This document shows positions 1 through 8,572 of a stretch of 18,205 nucleotides of DNA, one piece after another (position 1 is the stretch's first letter; every line of letters starts with the position of its first letter). The notes beneath the pieces are model-generated. The model was not told the DNA's origin, made no database searches, and saw only the letters and a program-made list of their open reading frames with translations. Both the position numbers and the translations under genes were made by a program. Source of the DNA: Gryganskiella cystojenkinii (lineage: Eukaryota > Mortierellomycota > Mortierellomycetes > Mortierellales > Mortierellaceae); the NCBI GenBank assembly GCA_015852425.1, contig JAAAIG010000139.1, forward strand, positions 1-18,205, in the 5' to 3' direction.

Positions 1-31
1 TTTTTTTTCGCTGCTTCTCACTTTCGCTTAG

Positions 32-170
32 TAATTTTGTCCGATTGTTTCTTTGGATACCTCCGACAAGGACACATTTTTATGGCGAAAAAGGACTTGT
101 CCCGCTGTTCAACGGATTTTCCTATGCCCCCATTGTTGGCAAACCAACCTACTCCATCCTCTCAATGTAA
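32..170 (+). CDS. possible 3'-terminal exon of an unidentified gene (partial)
   Basis: A + strand frame open from the window start ends in TAA at 168-170. Its last residues read EKGLVPLFNGFSYAPIVG followed by KPTYSILSM, which looks like genuine folded protein rather than random translation. I do not recognise the family. The T-rich run at the window start, ending in TTAG at 28-31, resembles an intron 3' end, so the exon may start at 32. An acceptor near 70 is also possible. AATAAA follows the stop immediately, and the stop of the convergent WD40 gene lies only 47 bp away. The alternative is that this is simply 3' flank of that gene. The start, frame upstream and function cannot be settled from this window. 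Confidence 0.35.
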
Positions 171-176
171 AATAAA
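171..176 (+). terminator. candidate polyadenylation signal AATAAA
   Basis: AATAAA lies directly after the TAA that ends the putative partial + strand gene. If used, its cleavage site would fall within or beside the 3' end of the convergent WD40 gene, so the two transcripts would overlap. Confidence 0.3.
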
Positions 177-216
177 ACGAAAATATACAGTGTTCTACAA
201 TTGTTGGATGTCAACT

Positions 217-2773
217 TTACGGCGACTGCACTTGTTGCGTGACTGCAGCAGCTCCCAGGTTTCCAGAGAACCGTAGGAGACCTCCATCCTTGGCGGCGGC
301 GGATAAGGCTGGTCCACCAGCAACCAGACGAGCATGACAGGGTCCGTCGAGATCATAACCGACATACTCACGACGGATCTGAACAGAGGAATCGCCTGCG
401 AATTTTGTCTCGTACAATCCACTATCGTCTATTTTTGGACCAAAAATATTGAGATGGTTTATCAGCAGGGACAGCAGGAGAGAAAGCAGTATTACGCAGG
501 CATCGAGCCAACGGAGTGGACCTACCACAGCCGACAATTAAACGAGGGCCTTCCCCCGGAGCATCCTTGGCATCAGTAAAGATCAAACTGGAGATTCCAG
601 CTGTGCCGCGCTGATGTCTACTCAGGATTTGGCTATGATGAAAGAGTAGAAAGTAGTATGAAAAAAGCAAGATATTATGAGTAAAAAAAGGATCCTTCCC
701 CCCCAAAAAAAAAATTATTATTGTTTTTTTCATTGGGTAGTAAAGCGTCAATGTCCAAGAACGTACTTGCCCTTTCGGATGTCAAACAATTCGACGACAC
801 CCTCGGAAGTTCCTGTAGCAACAAGGGAATGTTGAGCAGAATACACGCAGGATCGGATCGGGGCCTTGTTATAAGATCTCCGTTGGAACGCCTAGCAGGA
901 AATGCATAAAAAAAGCGCGAAAATAGTTTAGTGACCACTGGATGTATGTTGATTCGTGATGACCGGAAAGCAAAGGAGTGAGTCGTTACCTCCTCAGATG
1001 CCCTCAGATCCAATCCATAAAGAGTTCCGTTCTCAGATGCGGCCAGGACCAGCTTGCTTTCTGTTCCAACCTCGCGAGAGTCTATTCGATAGATTAAAAA
1101 AAAAGAGTGAGTAACTCTCTGCACGTTTTAAATAATTCCAGGATTTCCATAATGTGACATCCTACCGAGAGGGATCTTGGACTCCAGGGGCGTCTCCCAT
1201 GTGTCCACAGCAATCGCATTGACCTTTTCGCTTCCATGTATCAGTGTCCGAATGGTAGCTCCAGAAGCTAGAAAATAAAATAAAAAAGGAGGTGTACCAG
1301 CAGGATCAGGATTACATTCTGAGAAAAGTAAGGCAAACCCAGTTACCAAGCCATGATATATATTATTCTGTGACTTACCAACTTCCCATAGCTTGACAGT
1401 GCCATCGGTTGATGAAGCTAGAGGTCAAAAAAAAAAAAAAAAGGGAGGATACCTGAGTCCATCATGGCCTACTGTTCCGGACTATCTTTGGGGAAAATTC
1501 ACATAAGCAGAAGAGAAGCCTTACACAAGATATTTCGTCCCCGGTCGATGATGGCAGTATCCGTCACAGCTATTTCACAAAAAGAGATCGTCCACAGTTG
1601 AGTGTCGACACATACTCGAACTGAACATGTAAATTCAGGAGTGAATCTCTACAACGGCTATAGTCGTCTACCTTTGACATGCCCCTTCATAGTCACGGGG
1701 CATGACCCATCCAATACGGACCAAATCTTGAGGAGGAAGTCGCCACCACCACTGAGGATAACTGTTCCGATATTGAAGAAAGAGTGTAGACGAGTAAGAC
1801 TCTTGCAAAAATTATGACTGAATATACATGCCAAGATAGTGTGTTGAGCCACCTTACCTTGTCCAGATGGAAAGAATCGGCAAGTGTTTACGTACTGCAG
1901 ATGTCCCTTGAGCTCTTTCTATAACATCGAAGTGCGAATAAACGAACAGGTAGATTTTAGTAAAACACCGGGCGGTGCCTTTGACATCCAAGCATATTTT
2001 ATCGTTACTCAAAAAACCGCTGAAGGTATGACCAACCGTAACGCGTCCAGTAGCCGACTCGCCAACTCTCAAGATGCCATCCTCCGATCCAGTAACGAAA
2101 AGCGCTCCCTCGGGCGACACATCAAGGCAAGAGATCTATTGAATTAAAAGAGATATGCGTGAGTAATCCATGCTACGTATTGTCAAGACCTGCTGTGTCG
2201 CATAAGTTAGTCCAGTCCATTTGGTTTCTTCGATCTTGTACCTTTGAGATATTTGTCTTTCGTCCGGTTCCGTAGACCTCAATCTCAATATTATCGTAGT
2301 CTGGGATCTTGACCTTGAAGGAGTACTATTTTGAGTGACCTAGGGCTGTTAGTTTTTTTTGAACCTGTGAATCGAGTTATTCTGGCAAATAAACAACATT
2401 GCCCAATAAAACTTGCATTCGTGATCGCCTCGAGCTCAATGCCGTCGCGTCCTGAGAAATGAACTTGTCTGTCACCGGCAATCGTGACCTTGGCAGCACC
2501 ATGAATGGAAGGAGAACCTAGAAAAACAAAAAAAAGTGTCGAAAAAGAAACGTGAGTCCAGCAGACCTACCTGATGACGATGGGGTGTGTCTCCTCCAGT
2601 TCAGTGCCAACTTCATTCGTCTTCCATGGCCGAAAACGTTTACCTCGTTTGTAACATGAAACCCAGAATGAACCTGTGCTGTTGAGTCTCAGGGCCTCGG
2701 CAACAACGTCTGTCCAATCGGCCTGCACAGTTACCTGAACCAGTGCTGTTGGTGAAATGCCATCGATACCCAT
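217..2773 (-). CDS. RPN14: PAAF1/Rpn14-family WD40 proteasome assembly chaperone
   Basis: Minus-strand exons, high to low: 2773-2644, 2517-2417, 2325-2242, 2135-2037, 1918-1858, 1761-1672, 1569-1525, 1417-1379, 1267-1166, 1081-990, 891-767, 632-526, 395-217. The joined product is 417 aa; human PAAF1 is 392. All 13 exons join in frame. Residues 14-44 (QADW, FWVSCYKRG) match the PAAF1 N-terminus, and a seven-bladed propeller follows from about residue 106. Diagnostic stretches are CRFFPSGQVILSGGGDFLLK, DTAIIDRGRNILSSSTDGTV and SREVGTESKLVLAASENGTL. In known relatives (human PAAF1, yeast Rpn14) the protein binds base ATPases such as Rpt6 and helps assemble the 19S particle. I chose the start at 2773 because it has A at -3 and G at +4. 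An in-frame ATG at 2818 in a weaker context would add 15 residues. The first blade lacks the usual terminal WD, reading LRVGES. The gene has twelve introns, eleven GT-AG and one probably GC-AG. Confidence 0.87.
2326..2416 (-). other. probable GC-AG intron in the PAAF1/RPN14 gene
   Basis: On the minus strand the upstream exon ends ACGAAT and is followed by GCAAGT, the classic 5' site of GC-AG introns. The acceptor is AAAATAG before TACTCC. This splice is phase 0 on both sides and restores a frame reading ...ELEAITN-YSFKVKIPDYDN. The only nearby GT donor (GTTTTA, two bases downstream) gives phase 1 and does not fit that acceptor. A downstream acceptor (CCCTAG) would carry an in-frame TAG into this reading frame. 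Confidence 0.65.
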
Positions 2774-2857
2774 GCTATTTGTATTTGGTGAAAAGTGAAG
2801 CGAAGTGGTGAATGACATTCAATCGGCATGGCTTTTCCTTTCTCTCTCACTTTAGGT

Positions 2858-2908
2858 CACGTGCATCCACGCGTACCTACGCGCGGCTACGCAAGTGACG
2901 CGTACTTC
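2858..2908. promoter_or_regulatory. CpG-rich promoter patch with CACGTG and two ACGCGT boxes
   Basis: Upstream of the PAAF1/RPN14 start lie CACGTG (2858-2863), ACGCGT (2869-2874) and ACGCGT (2898-2903), set in a GC-rich patch that contrasts with the CT-rich surroundings. In ascomycete yeasts CACGTG is an E-box and ACGCGT is the MCB element bound by MBF. Use of these factors here is inference. The patch is 85-135 bp before the chosen ATG, a plausible proximal promoter position. Confidence 0.4.
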
Positions 2909-3004
2909 TTTTTTTTTTTGCTTGCCTTTGTTTGACTTCCTCACTCGCTATCTCTCTTGACCTCTTTTCTCTCTTGGCCTCTTCTTTCACTCTCTTTTCT
3001 CTCT

Positions 3005-3110
3005 TTCTCTCTGTCTCTCTGTCTCTCTGTCTCTCTGTGTCTCGTTCTCTCTTCACTCTTCACTCTGCGTCTGTAACAATGGGTCTCACTCTCTCTCTCT
3101 CTCTCTCTCT
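3005..3110. repeat. CT-rich microsatellite tracts
   Basis: Three GTCTCTCT units run at 3013-3036 inside a longer CT-rich tract, and an uninterrupted (CT)11 run occupies 3089-3110. The + strand from about 2930 to 3110 is almost pure pyrimidine. On the sense strand of the PAAF1 gene this is a GA-rich block about 230-340 bp upstream of the ATG. A short frame through it (2932-3120) encodes only repetitive S/L residues and is not a gene. Confidence 0.85.
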
Positions 3111-4014
3111 GCCACCCTAACGAGGCCTGTCACTTATGACTGCCATCCTAGCTCGAACATTCACCCTAAGACCATCCACTGTAACGAGGTTTAACTACAA
3201 TAAGTTAAAAATACTCTACGTCAGACCGTACTGAGCGTGACCGCATCCTTGGATGTCCCCCCTATGAATACTACTCCATGGCTTGGGAATAGTCCTATTC
3301 GTCAATTACTCATAGCAAAGTATGCTACTGGGACATTGTGTCTCCTTGGTTAGCGTCCTTTAAATACAACTCCATGGCCTTTCAAGGTATCGCCCGCTGA
3401 GAACACGTTCACACAAAAATAATATATTTTTAAGGGAGATCATCTTCAAAGGAAGGATGATGGGAAGTATGAGAAAGCAGGTTCGATACAGTCCGAATTA
3501 TCCATTTCTCATTGGCTTGGATCAGACTACCGACCGAACTTAAAACATTTAAAAACCAGCACAACAAGCAAAAATCGAATTAGATATGGGTTATCATATT
3601 TTGGTGTGTACGCTCTGGTGTGTATTTCCGAAATTTGGTGTGAAAAGTAAACAGACAGTCGTCGGTTTCCCTCCAGATCTGGAATATGGCCTACTTGCCA
3701 GATGCTGGATTCGGAGGAAAGTTGACGAGGATAAAGTGACTTGAAGGGAAGACTTGAAAATGAAGGTTTCGAACTGGTTCAACTGTAACCGGCAACAGTG
3801 TGATCATAAAAGGGCAAGGAAAGAAGATATCTCGCATTGCTGCCTCTTGGGTCAAACAGAGCACGCGATGGATTAATTGAGCGAAGGAAAGCTGGAACAA
3901 GAACGCAAGTATGCTGGCCATAGCTGAAGACAGAGGCATGTAGTCGCGAGACTGACAGCCGGATGTGCTCTCTCTCTCTCGACAGCGAATACGATGACTT
4001 GTAAAAATTGGATA
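3111..4014. other. intergenic stretch with no recognised gene
   Basis: No ORF here shows recognisable family features. Two minus-strand frames of about 80 aa (3691-3939 and 3779-4021) overlap each other, start without promoter-like features and resemble no protein I know. The stretch holds a 39-bp imperfect direct repeat (3246-3284 and 3343-3381). Confidence 0.6.
3246..3381 (+). repeat. imperfect 39-bp direct repeat, copies 97 bp apart
   Basis: The copies at 3246-3284 and 3343-3381 both begin TCCTTGG and share AATAC(T/A)ACTCCATGGC at the same internal spacing. The middle ten bases are diverged. No third copy is visible one period up- or downstream. This is probably an old local duplication or remnant of a longer repeat. 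Confidence 0.55.
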
Positions 4015-4169
4015 CCGTCAATCCTCGTTACAGTGAATGGCGTTACAGTAAATCCCGCGTTATAGTGAATTCTTGAGTTTTTTTGTTGCGTTTTTTATAT
4101 GTGAATTGTGCCTGTCATAGTGAAGTTGTCGACCAAGATAACGATGCTCTCTGTAGCGAGGGTTGACTG
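4015..4169. mobile_element. MITE-like element, TA-flanked, about 155 bp
   Basis: The left end reads CCGTCAATCCTCGTTACAG and the reverse complement of the right end reads CAGTCAACCCTCGCTACAG. They match at 16 of 19 bases, with weaker similarity continuing to about 34 bp. TA dinucleotides flank both ends (4013-4014 and 4170-4171), as expected for Tc1/mariner/pogo target duplications. The interior is AT-rich, has no ORF, and repeats degenerate CGTTAYAGTRAAT-type units. The length, terminal inverted repeats and TA flanks fit a non-autonomous element moved by a Tc1/mariner-superfamily transposase. Family placement is inference, and no transposase gene is in the window. Confidence 0.65.
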
Positions 4170-4171
4170 TA

Positions 4172-5206
4172 CTACACCACAGCGCCTTGATATGTTCGAT
4201 GATTGTTTTGTGGAAATGGTCCGAAGACATCAACAACGCGGCTGTGAGTGATTGACTTGGGCGCCTTCTGTGCTAGGTATGGCTCAAGAAGGGAAGCAAC
4301 TCACAGCGCACAATATCCACCCTCAAAGAAAAGCGGATCTTGGATACACGAGCATTATTGCCACTATCCCAATTTCACTTTGCGTTGCTCATCGCGAAAA
4401 AGCAAAGAAGAGTGGAAAAAATATTGTGGTCAAAAACACGAATTGCCCTCTAGCTTCTTCAACAATTTTTATTTTTGCCTTCAGAAGTCCACAACCAAAA
4501 CTTCAAAAATTGTGCTAATGGAGTGCTCCAAAGATCAGAAACCGCATGAGGTTCATCTTTTAGTCCAGGAGCGACTGGTGCCGATATGTAGTCTTTGTTT
4601 TTGTAGTCTTTGTTTTGGATTTGCCGCCCTTGCCATGCAATAAAAGGATGAAGATATGAAGATACCACATGCCCTGGAGAATGTTCTCACACCATCATCT
4701 GTCCTTTCCCCGTCGTTAACAACACGGCCGCGGTCGCAGCAGGCTGTTTATGCTGTTCAAGGTGGTCAACGTCTGCCCTCTGCCGGCAATAAACATCCTT
4801 CTCCGGGCATTGACGAGAGGGATGCAGGAGTGGAGTTAATAAATACGCGATTTCAGACGTTGATCGAAATTTAATAATCGTGGGTGAAAATGCTGATTTC
4901 AAAGGAAGGGATAATGTCTCTTTTCAATTTCTGGATAGTATGTCAAAGGAAAGAATAGCCGTCGGTATTGTACTCTTTTTTTTTTTAGATTTGGTCCGAG
5001 GATTGATCCTGAGCAAAAGTCAAGAAAGGGATAAGCGAGGAGGGGACAAACAATGTCAGCATTTATCCTTCTGACAGGCTATTCTTTTTTCTCTATTCGT
5101 TTTCCAATGCAAACGATCTCGGTTCTTAGTCGCGGCTGTTGGGGAGAGAGGTTTCTAGATACTCATTAACGACAAGAGCAGGCTGTACTCACTTCTTCGT
5201 ACTTTC
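4172..5206. other. intergenic stretch with no recognised gene
   Basis: Several frames of 64-131 aa occur, the largest at 4248-4643 (+). They overlap on both strands, lack recognisable motifs, and I do not call them as genes. A 15-bp unit GTAGTCTTTGTTTTT is tandemly duplicated at 4588-4616. An unannotated non-coding transcript or a decayed element cannot be excluded. Confidence 0.5.
4588..4616 (+). repeat. tandem duplication of a 15-bp unit
   Basis: GTAGTCTTTGTTTTT at 4588-4602 is followed directly by a second copy (4603-4616) lacking one T. It looks like a short slippage duplication with no evident role. Confidence 0.7.
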
Positions 5207-5872
5207 TTGAAAATGCAAGGGTTTGTCCCGTTTGCCCTTGCCTGGGCTCGATGCTGTGACCAGTCCTCTTACGCCTGCCTTCTTTTAACCTCTGACACTT
5301 TATGTTTTCTTTTCGTCGTCAACTTCCTGTGTCTAGAAATGGACACATGTTCATTAAGAACAACGAAATGGCCACATGGACATCACACTTGCATCCTCTT
5401 TCCTCTTTTATCCCAAATATTTGTTCCCTTGTTCATTCGTGGACCAATGGATGTCAACTTTGTTATCGTTGTCACTTTTTTTTTGTGCAGGGTCCTTGGA
5501 TTTGTCACGGTCCTCACCATGACCATCTGCCTCTCTTCCAGCACGAACCCATCGTCTTTAAACGTGCCTCGATTCTCTGGAATTCTAGTGAACCTCGATC
5601 TGTCCCAATGGTGGACCAATGGAACACACCAGCCCTGGACGATTGGTCCAGAACACATCCGTACTGCTCCTTTGCTTGCGGTTCCGATTGTGCAACGTAC
5701 CTGAACTGTTGTAGCTTATGGAGGAGGGCAGGGACAGGGATGATTTGTGCTCACCAAGAGTCCGAGCGAAAAAAGCAAAATCAGTAGCGCGAAGTTGGTG
5801 CATAAAAATTTTCTTGGATCGTGAGAGCCTTTGCCTCCTTTGTCGGCTCTCAACAGGGACGCGCAGTGACAT
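5207..5872. other. overlapping orphan ORFs, coding status unresolved
   Basis: Two + strand frames stay open for 165 aa (5207-5704) and 161 aa (5302-5787). Minus-strand frames are open at 5383-5658 (91 aa) and 5585-5872 (95 aa). None has a family signature I recognise. On the minus strand the 95-aa frame begins MSLRVPVESRQRRQRLSRS, basic as in a mitochondrial or nuclear N-terminus. A good donor (CAG|GTACGTTG, about 5700) lies inside it, and the 91-aa frame could be a downstream exon. I could not find a join that clearly keeps frame. A small minus-strand gene sharing a divergent promoter with the S1/P1 nuclease is the best guess, held weakly. Confidence 0.3.
5443..5646. promoter_or_regulatory. 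cluster of four CCAAT pentamers
   Basis: CCAAT occurs at 5443-5447, 5605-5609 and 5616-5620, and in inverted form (ATTGG) at 5642-5646. Three of the four sit in a GGACCAAT context. CCAAT is the binding core of the HAP/NF-Y complex in fungi. The cluster is at least 560 bp from the nuclease ATG, so it may serve another, unrecognised transcript or none. Confidence 0.3.
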
Positions 5873-6109
5873 TATTGTTCGCTGAGGGAAAAATAAAATT
5901 GCAATGTCAGGGTCTTGTGGGAAAGTAAACTAACCTGGCCCTAAGCAACGTGTCTCAACGATCGAGCCGCTATTCGAGAAAAAGACTTTCGAAAAAGAAC
6001 GACTGGACGACGATCGTTTCTCCTTTTTTTGCACCGGTCACCACATCCATAGCAAAGCAACTAGTATCGAGGGATTTCAAAGTTCGCGACCCTGGTTCGT
6101 GTGGTTGCT

Positions 6110-6117
6110 TATAAATA
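6110..6117 (+). promoter_or_regulatory. TATA box of the S1/P1 nuclease gene
   Basis: TATAAATA lies 96 bp before the nuclease ATG. It is followed by a pyrimidine-rich leader (TCTATTCCCCTTTTCTCCTC) like those in front of other genes in this window. Confidence 0.65.
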
Positions 6118-6212
6118 AGAAGGACTCCTTCGCTCTATTCCCCTTTTCTCCTCACTCCAAAAAGTCTCCAATCCTTTAACCCCCACCTCACCTCTCCTGC
6201 GAAAAAACAATA

Positions 6213-7584
6213 ATGCGTTGGACCACTCTCCCAATTGCTGTCGCTTCCTTGGTTGCACTCGGATCAAACACCGTTCAAGCCTGGGGTGCCCTCGGTATGT
6301 ATGCTCGCCGGCTTTTCTATTGAGCTTCACATCTTCCTTACTAACACTAACCCCGAACTTATTTCCTTTCTATCTTCGTTTTTCTTGAACACTTGAAGGC
6401 CATACTCTCACTGGCCAGATCGCTCAGCAGTTCCTGACCACCGAGACCGCGAACCAGGTCAACCAGATCCTCGATCCCAAGTACGAGGGACTTTTGAGTA
6501 ACGTCGCTCCTTGGGCCGATTCTGTCCGCTTTTTGTCCTCCTACAGGTAAAGGCCTGACATAATTTTTTTATAGACCATCTCGGGCTAATATTTTCATTG
6601 TTTTTCCAGTCGTCACTCGCTCATGATTCTAATTTCTATCCTCTATGTTATTAATTTATTTATTTTTGTTTGCAAAATTTACTCTTTTCATTAGTTGGGC
6701 AACCCCCATGCACTTTGTGAACCCGAAAGGAGACAACCCTCCAGACCACTGCCAGTTCGATTACGTTTACGGTGGTCAAGACAACGTGAACGCGATCTTC
6801 AACATGACTGCGACCCTGAAGAAATTCCAGGACAAGGTCCCCACCTCCGCTGCCGATCTCAAGACTCGAAGGGAGGCTTTGATGTTTCTGGTTCACTTCA
6901 CGGGTGATGTCCATCAGCCCCTTCATGATTCGACTAGGGACCGGGGTGGCAACGATGCCCCGATCAAGTGGGGCAAGACCAAGAACAACCTGCACCATAT
7001 GTGGGATACCCTTATCCTCGAGGTTTGTGGACCCTCGCCAATATTTTTGTATACCAATGTTGACGCGTTGTTCAATAAGTCCATTAGTATACTGATCTGT
7101 TCTTTTTGCAATACTTTATTGTCTTTCTTCTTTATCTTACTTCATTCGCCCACAGAAAGACATCCAGGACCGATTCAACAACGACCCTTCGGCTTACTTG
7201 GCAGACACGCTTCAGTTGATCCGCTCTTCTCCTGTCTGGTCCTCCGAGTCCTCGAAATGGTCCGTCTGTGACTCGGACCTGAACAAGGTCGCGAACCCTT
7301 GGTCGACTACCACAAACGAGCTCCAGACCGTCTGCCCGATCCAATGGGCCTACACCCAGAACCAACAGGATTGTATCTATATCTGGAAGAACTATTCGCC
7401 CACGACCGATTACTCGGGTCAGTACTTCCAGTCTGTTACGGGTCCCGCGAACGGATTTTTGCTTCAAAAGTGGTTGGCAACTGCGGGTATCCGTATGGCT
7501 GCGATGTTAAACGAGATTTATGATCCCTCCGCCAAGGCACCCTTAACCAAGCGGGGTTTATCCAGATTGTCTAAGGATAATTAG
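6213..7584 (+). CDS. secreted S1/P1-family zinc nuclease
   Basis: Exons 6213-6294, 6399-6546, 6695-7022 and 7156-7584 give 328 aa. Residues 1-23 form a signal peptide, and cleavage after VQA exposes Trp24, the N-terminal zinc ligand of this family. The other expected trinuclear zinc ligands are present: His29, Asp68 (PWADS), His83 (MHFVN), His144 and Asp148 (LVHFTGD), His154 (QPLHD), His177 (NNLHHMWD) and Asp181. The family cleaves single-stranded DNA and RNA and removes 3'-phosphates, working outside the cell at acidic pH in nutrient scavenging. N-glycosylation sequons occur, for example NMT. The C-terminus carries a KR pair followed by nine residues, a possible processing site. All three introns are GT-AG and phase-consistent (phases 1, 2, 0). 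Length is normal for fungal members. Confidence 0.97.
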
Positions 7585-7657
7585 AAGAGAAAGCTAAAAT
7601 GAAATAGCAGGATGCGAATATGAAAAAGAGTAACAGAGCGATCAGAGTGAACAATCG

Positions 7658-7663
7658 AATAAA
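7658..7663 (+). terminator. polyadenylation signal AATAAA of the nuclease gene
   Basis: AATAAA lies 74 bp after the nuclease stop, in an A-rich run that also holds overlapping AATAAA-like hexamers. Confidence 0.5.
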
Positions 7664-8516
7664 TAAAAAAATAAAAGTAACAAACAGACAGTCCTCGAGG
7701 CTATTCAAGTCGAACATTCCGGGACTCGCTTCTCAGCTTCTGATGGGAATATCAACTGGGACCCAAGACGACTTATCTTCATACAAATTAAGGAACTAAG
7801 ACGATCAAGGTTGCGTTCACTGCACCACCGCCTAAGCGCCATCAGCTCGTTCGAACTCTTTTGCTCCCAGCTGCGATTTCCTCCATTTTCACGCGATCCG
7901 CCTCCGCGCTTCGACGTCCCAGTTGCTATTGATCTTGTTGCAATTAACAACAAGTAGTGGGCGAGTTGTCAGCCGGTAAAATAAAGCAGAAAAATGTAGA
8001 AAAACGTGTAAATGTTTGTAGTAGGAGTGCCATAGACTGACGGAGAAGAGAATACCAGGCGCAGCATCTTACTCATGACAGTTTCAGTGGTCGAGAGACA
8101 CATCGTGTTTGTGAAGGAAGAGGTTGAAGAGGTGGAAGATGGGGCATCTATTGTCAGACAGTTTACGTGTTGGTGGTCAAGAGAGTGCAGAGTAGAAAGA
8201 AAAGAAAGCGAAGAGCTAAGATAAGTGAGTGGATGGATGAAAAGGAGAAGAAGAAGGAGAAGAGGGAGGGAGGAGATGCCACCAACAAGGTGTGCAAATA
8301 AAAAGTTTTCGGGAAAAGAAATATGACGCAGAGGTTCTTCAACAGGAGTCGCTAATGGACAGAACACTGCGGAAACACGGTGTACTCAACCGATGTTTAC
8401 TGGGGCTGGAATATTCGCCTGTCCTGGCTCCAATTCAACCCTTTCCAGTAACATGGTCATGATCCATGGGCACTACTCAGTCCTTCAGAACCAAAGATAA
8501 TCAAGATCACATTCTT
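7664..8516. other. spacer between convergent genes; possible small ORFs only
   Basis: The nuclease (+) and the LMBRD2 gene (-) converge here. Minus-strand frames at 7969-8367 (132 aa, Leu/Ser-rich low complexity) and 7705-7953 (82 aa) are the longest. A small spliced minus gene is conceivable: a donor at GCGCCTG|GTATTC (about 8057) and an acceptor at CAATAG|CAACTG lie in suitable positions. The resulting peptide is short and matches nothing I know, so it is not called. No RNA gene is visible. Confidence 0.5.
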
Positions 8517-8522
8517 TTTATT
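8517..8522 (-). terminator. polyadenylation signal AATAAA of the LMBRD2 gene
   Basis: Read on the minus strand, AATAAA lies about 50 bp past the TGA at 8573-8575. Confidence 0.55.
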
Positions 8523-8572
8523 GGCCCTTTTGGTTTACGGTGCAAATACTAAGAAACTGTCGTCCTGAAAGC

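Noticed and set aside
2520..2572. Alternative first intron of the PAAF1 gene using the donor CAG|GTAGGTC near 2571
   Set aside because: It leaves phase 2 and puts the next exon out of frame with an early stop. The donor at GAG|GTAAACG (2643) gives the correct phase and a better match to the family.
3108..3116. GGTGGCAGA on the minus strand, 8/9 match to the yeast proteasome element PACE (GGTGGCAAA), upstream of the PAAF1 gene
   Set aside because: One mismatch, at the edge of a CT microsatellite, about 335 bp from the ATG. Rpn4-type control is known mainly from ascomycete yeasts, so this is too weak to call.
3480..3495. GGTTCGATAC, resembling a tRNA T-loop/B box
   Set aside because: No matching A box, acceptor stem or anticodon arm could be found in the preceding 80 bases.
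4248..4643. 131-aa + strand ORF just right of the MITE, considered as a transposase remnant
   Set aside because: No DDE, CENP-B or HTH signature is visible, a second frame overlaps it for 88 aa, and composition is unremarkable.
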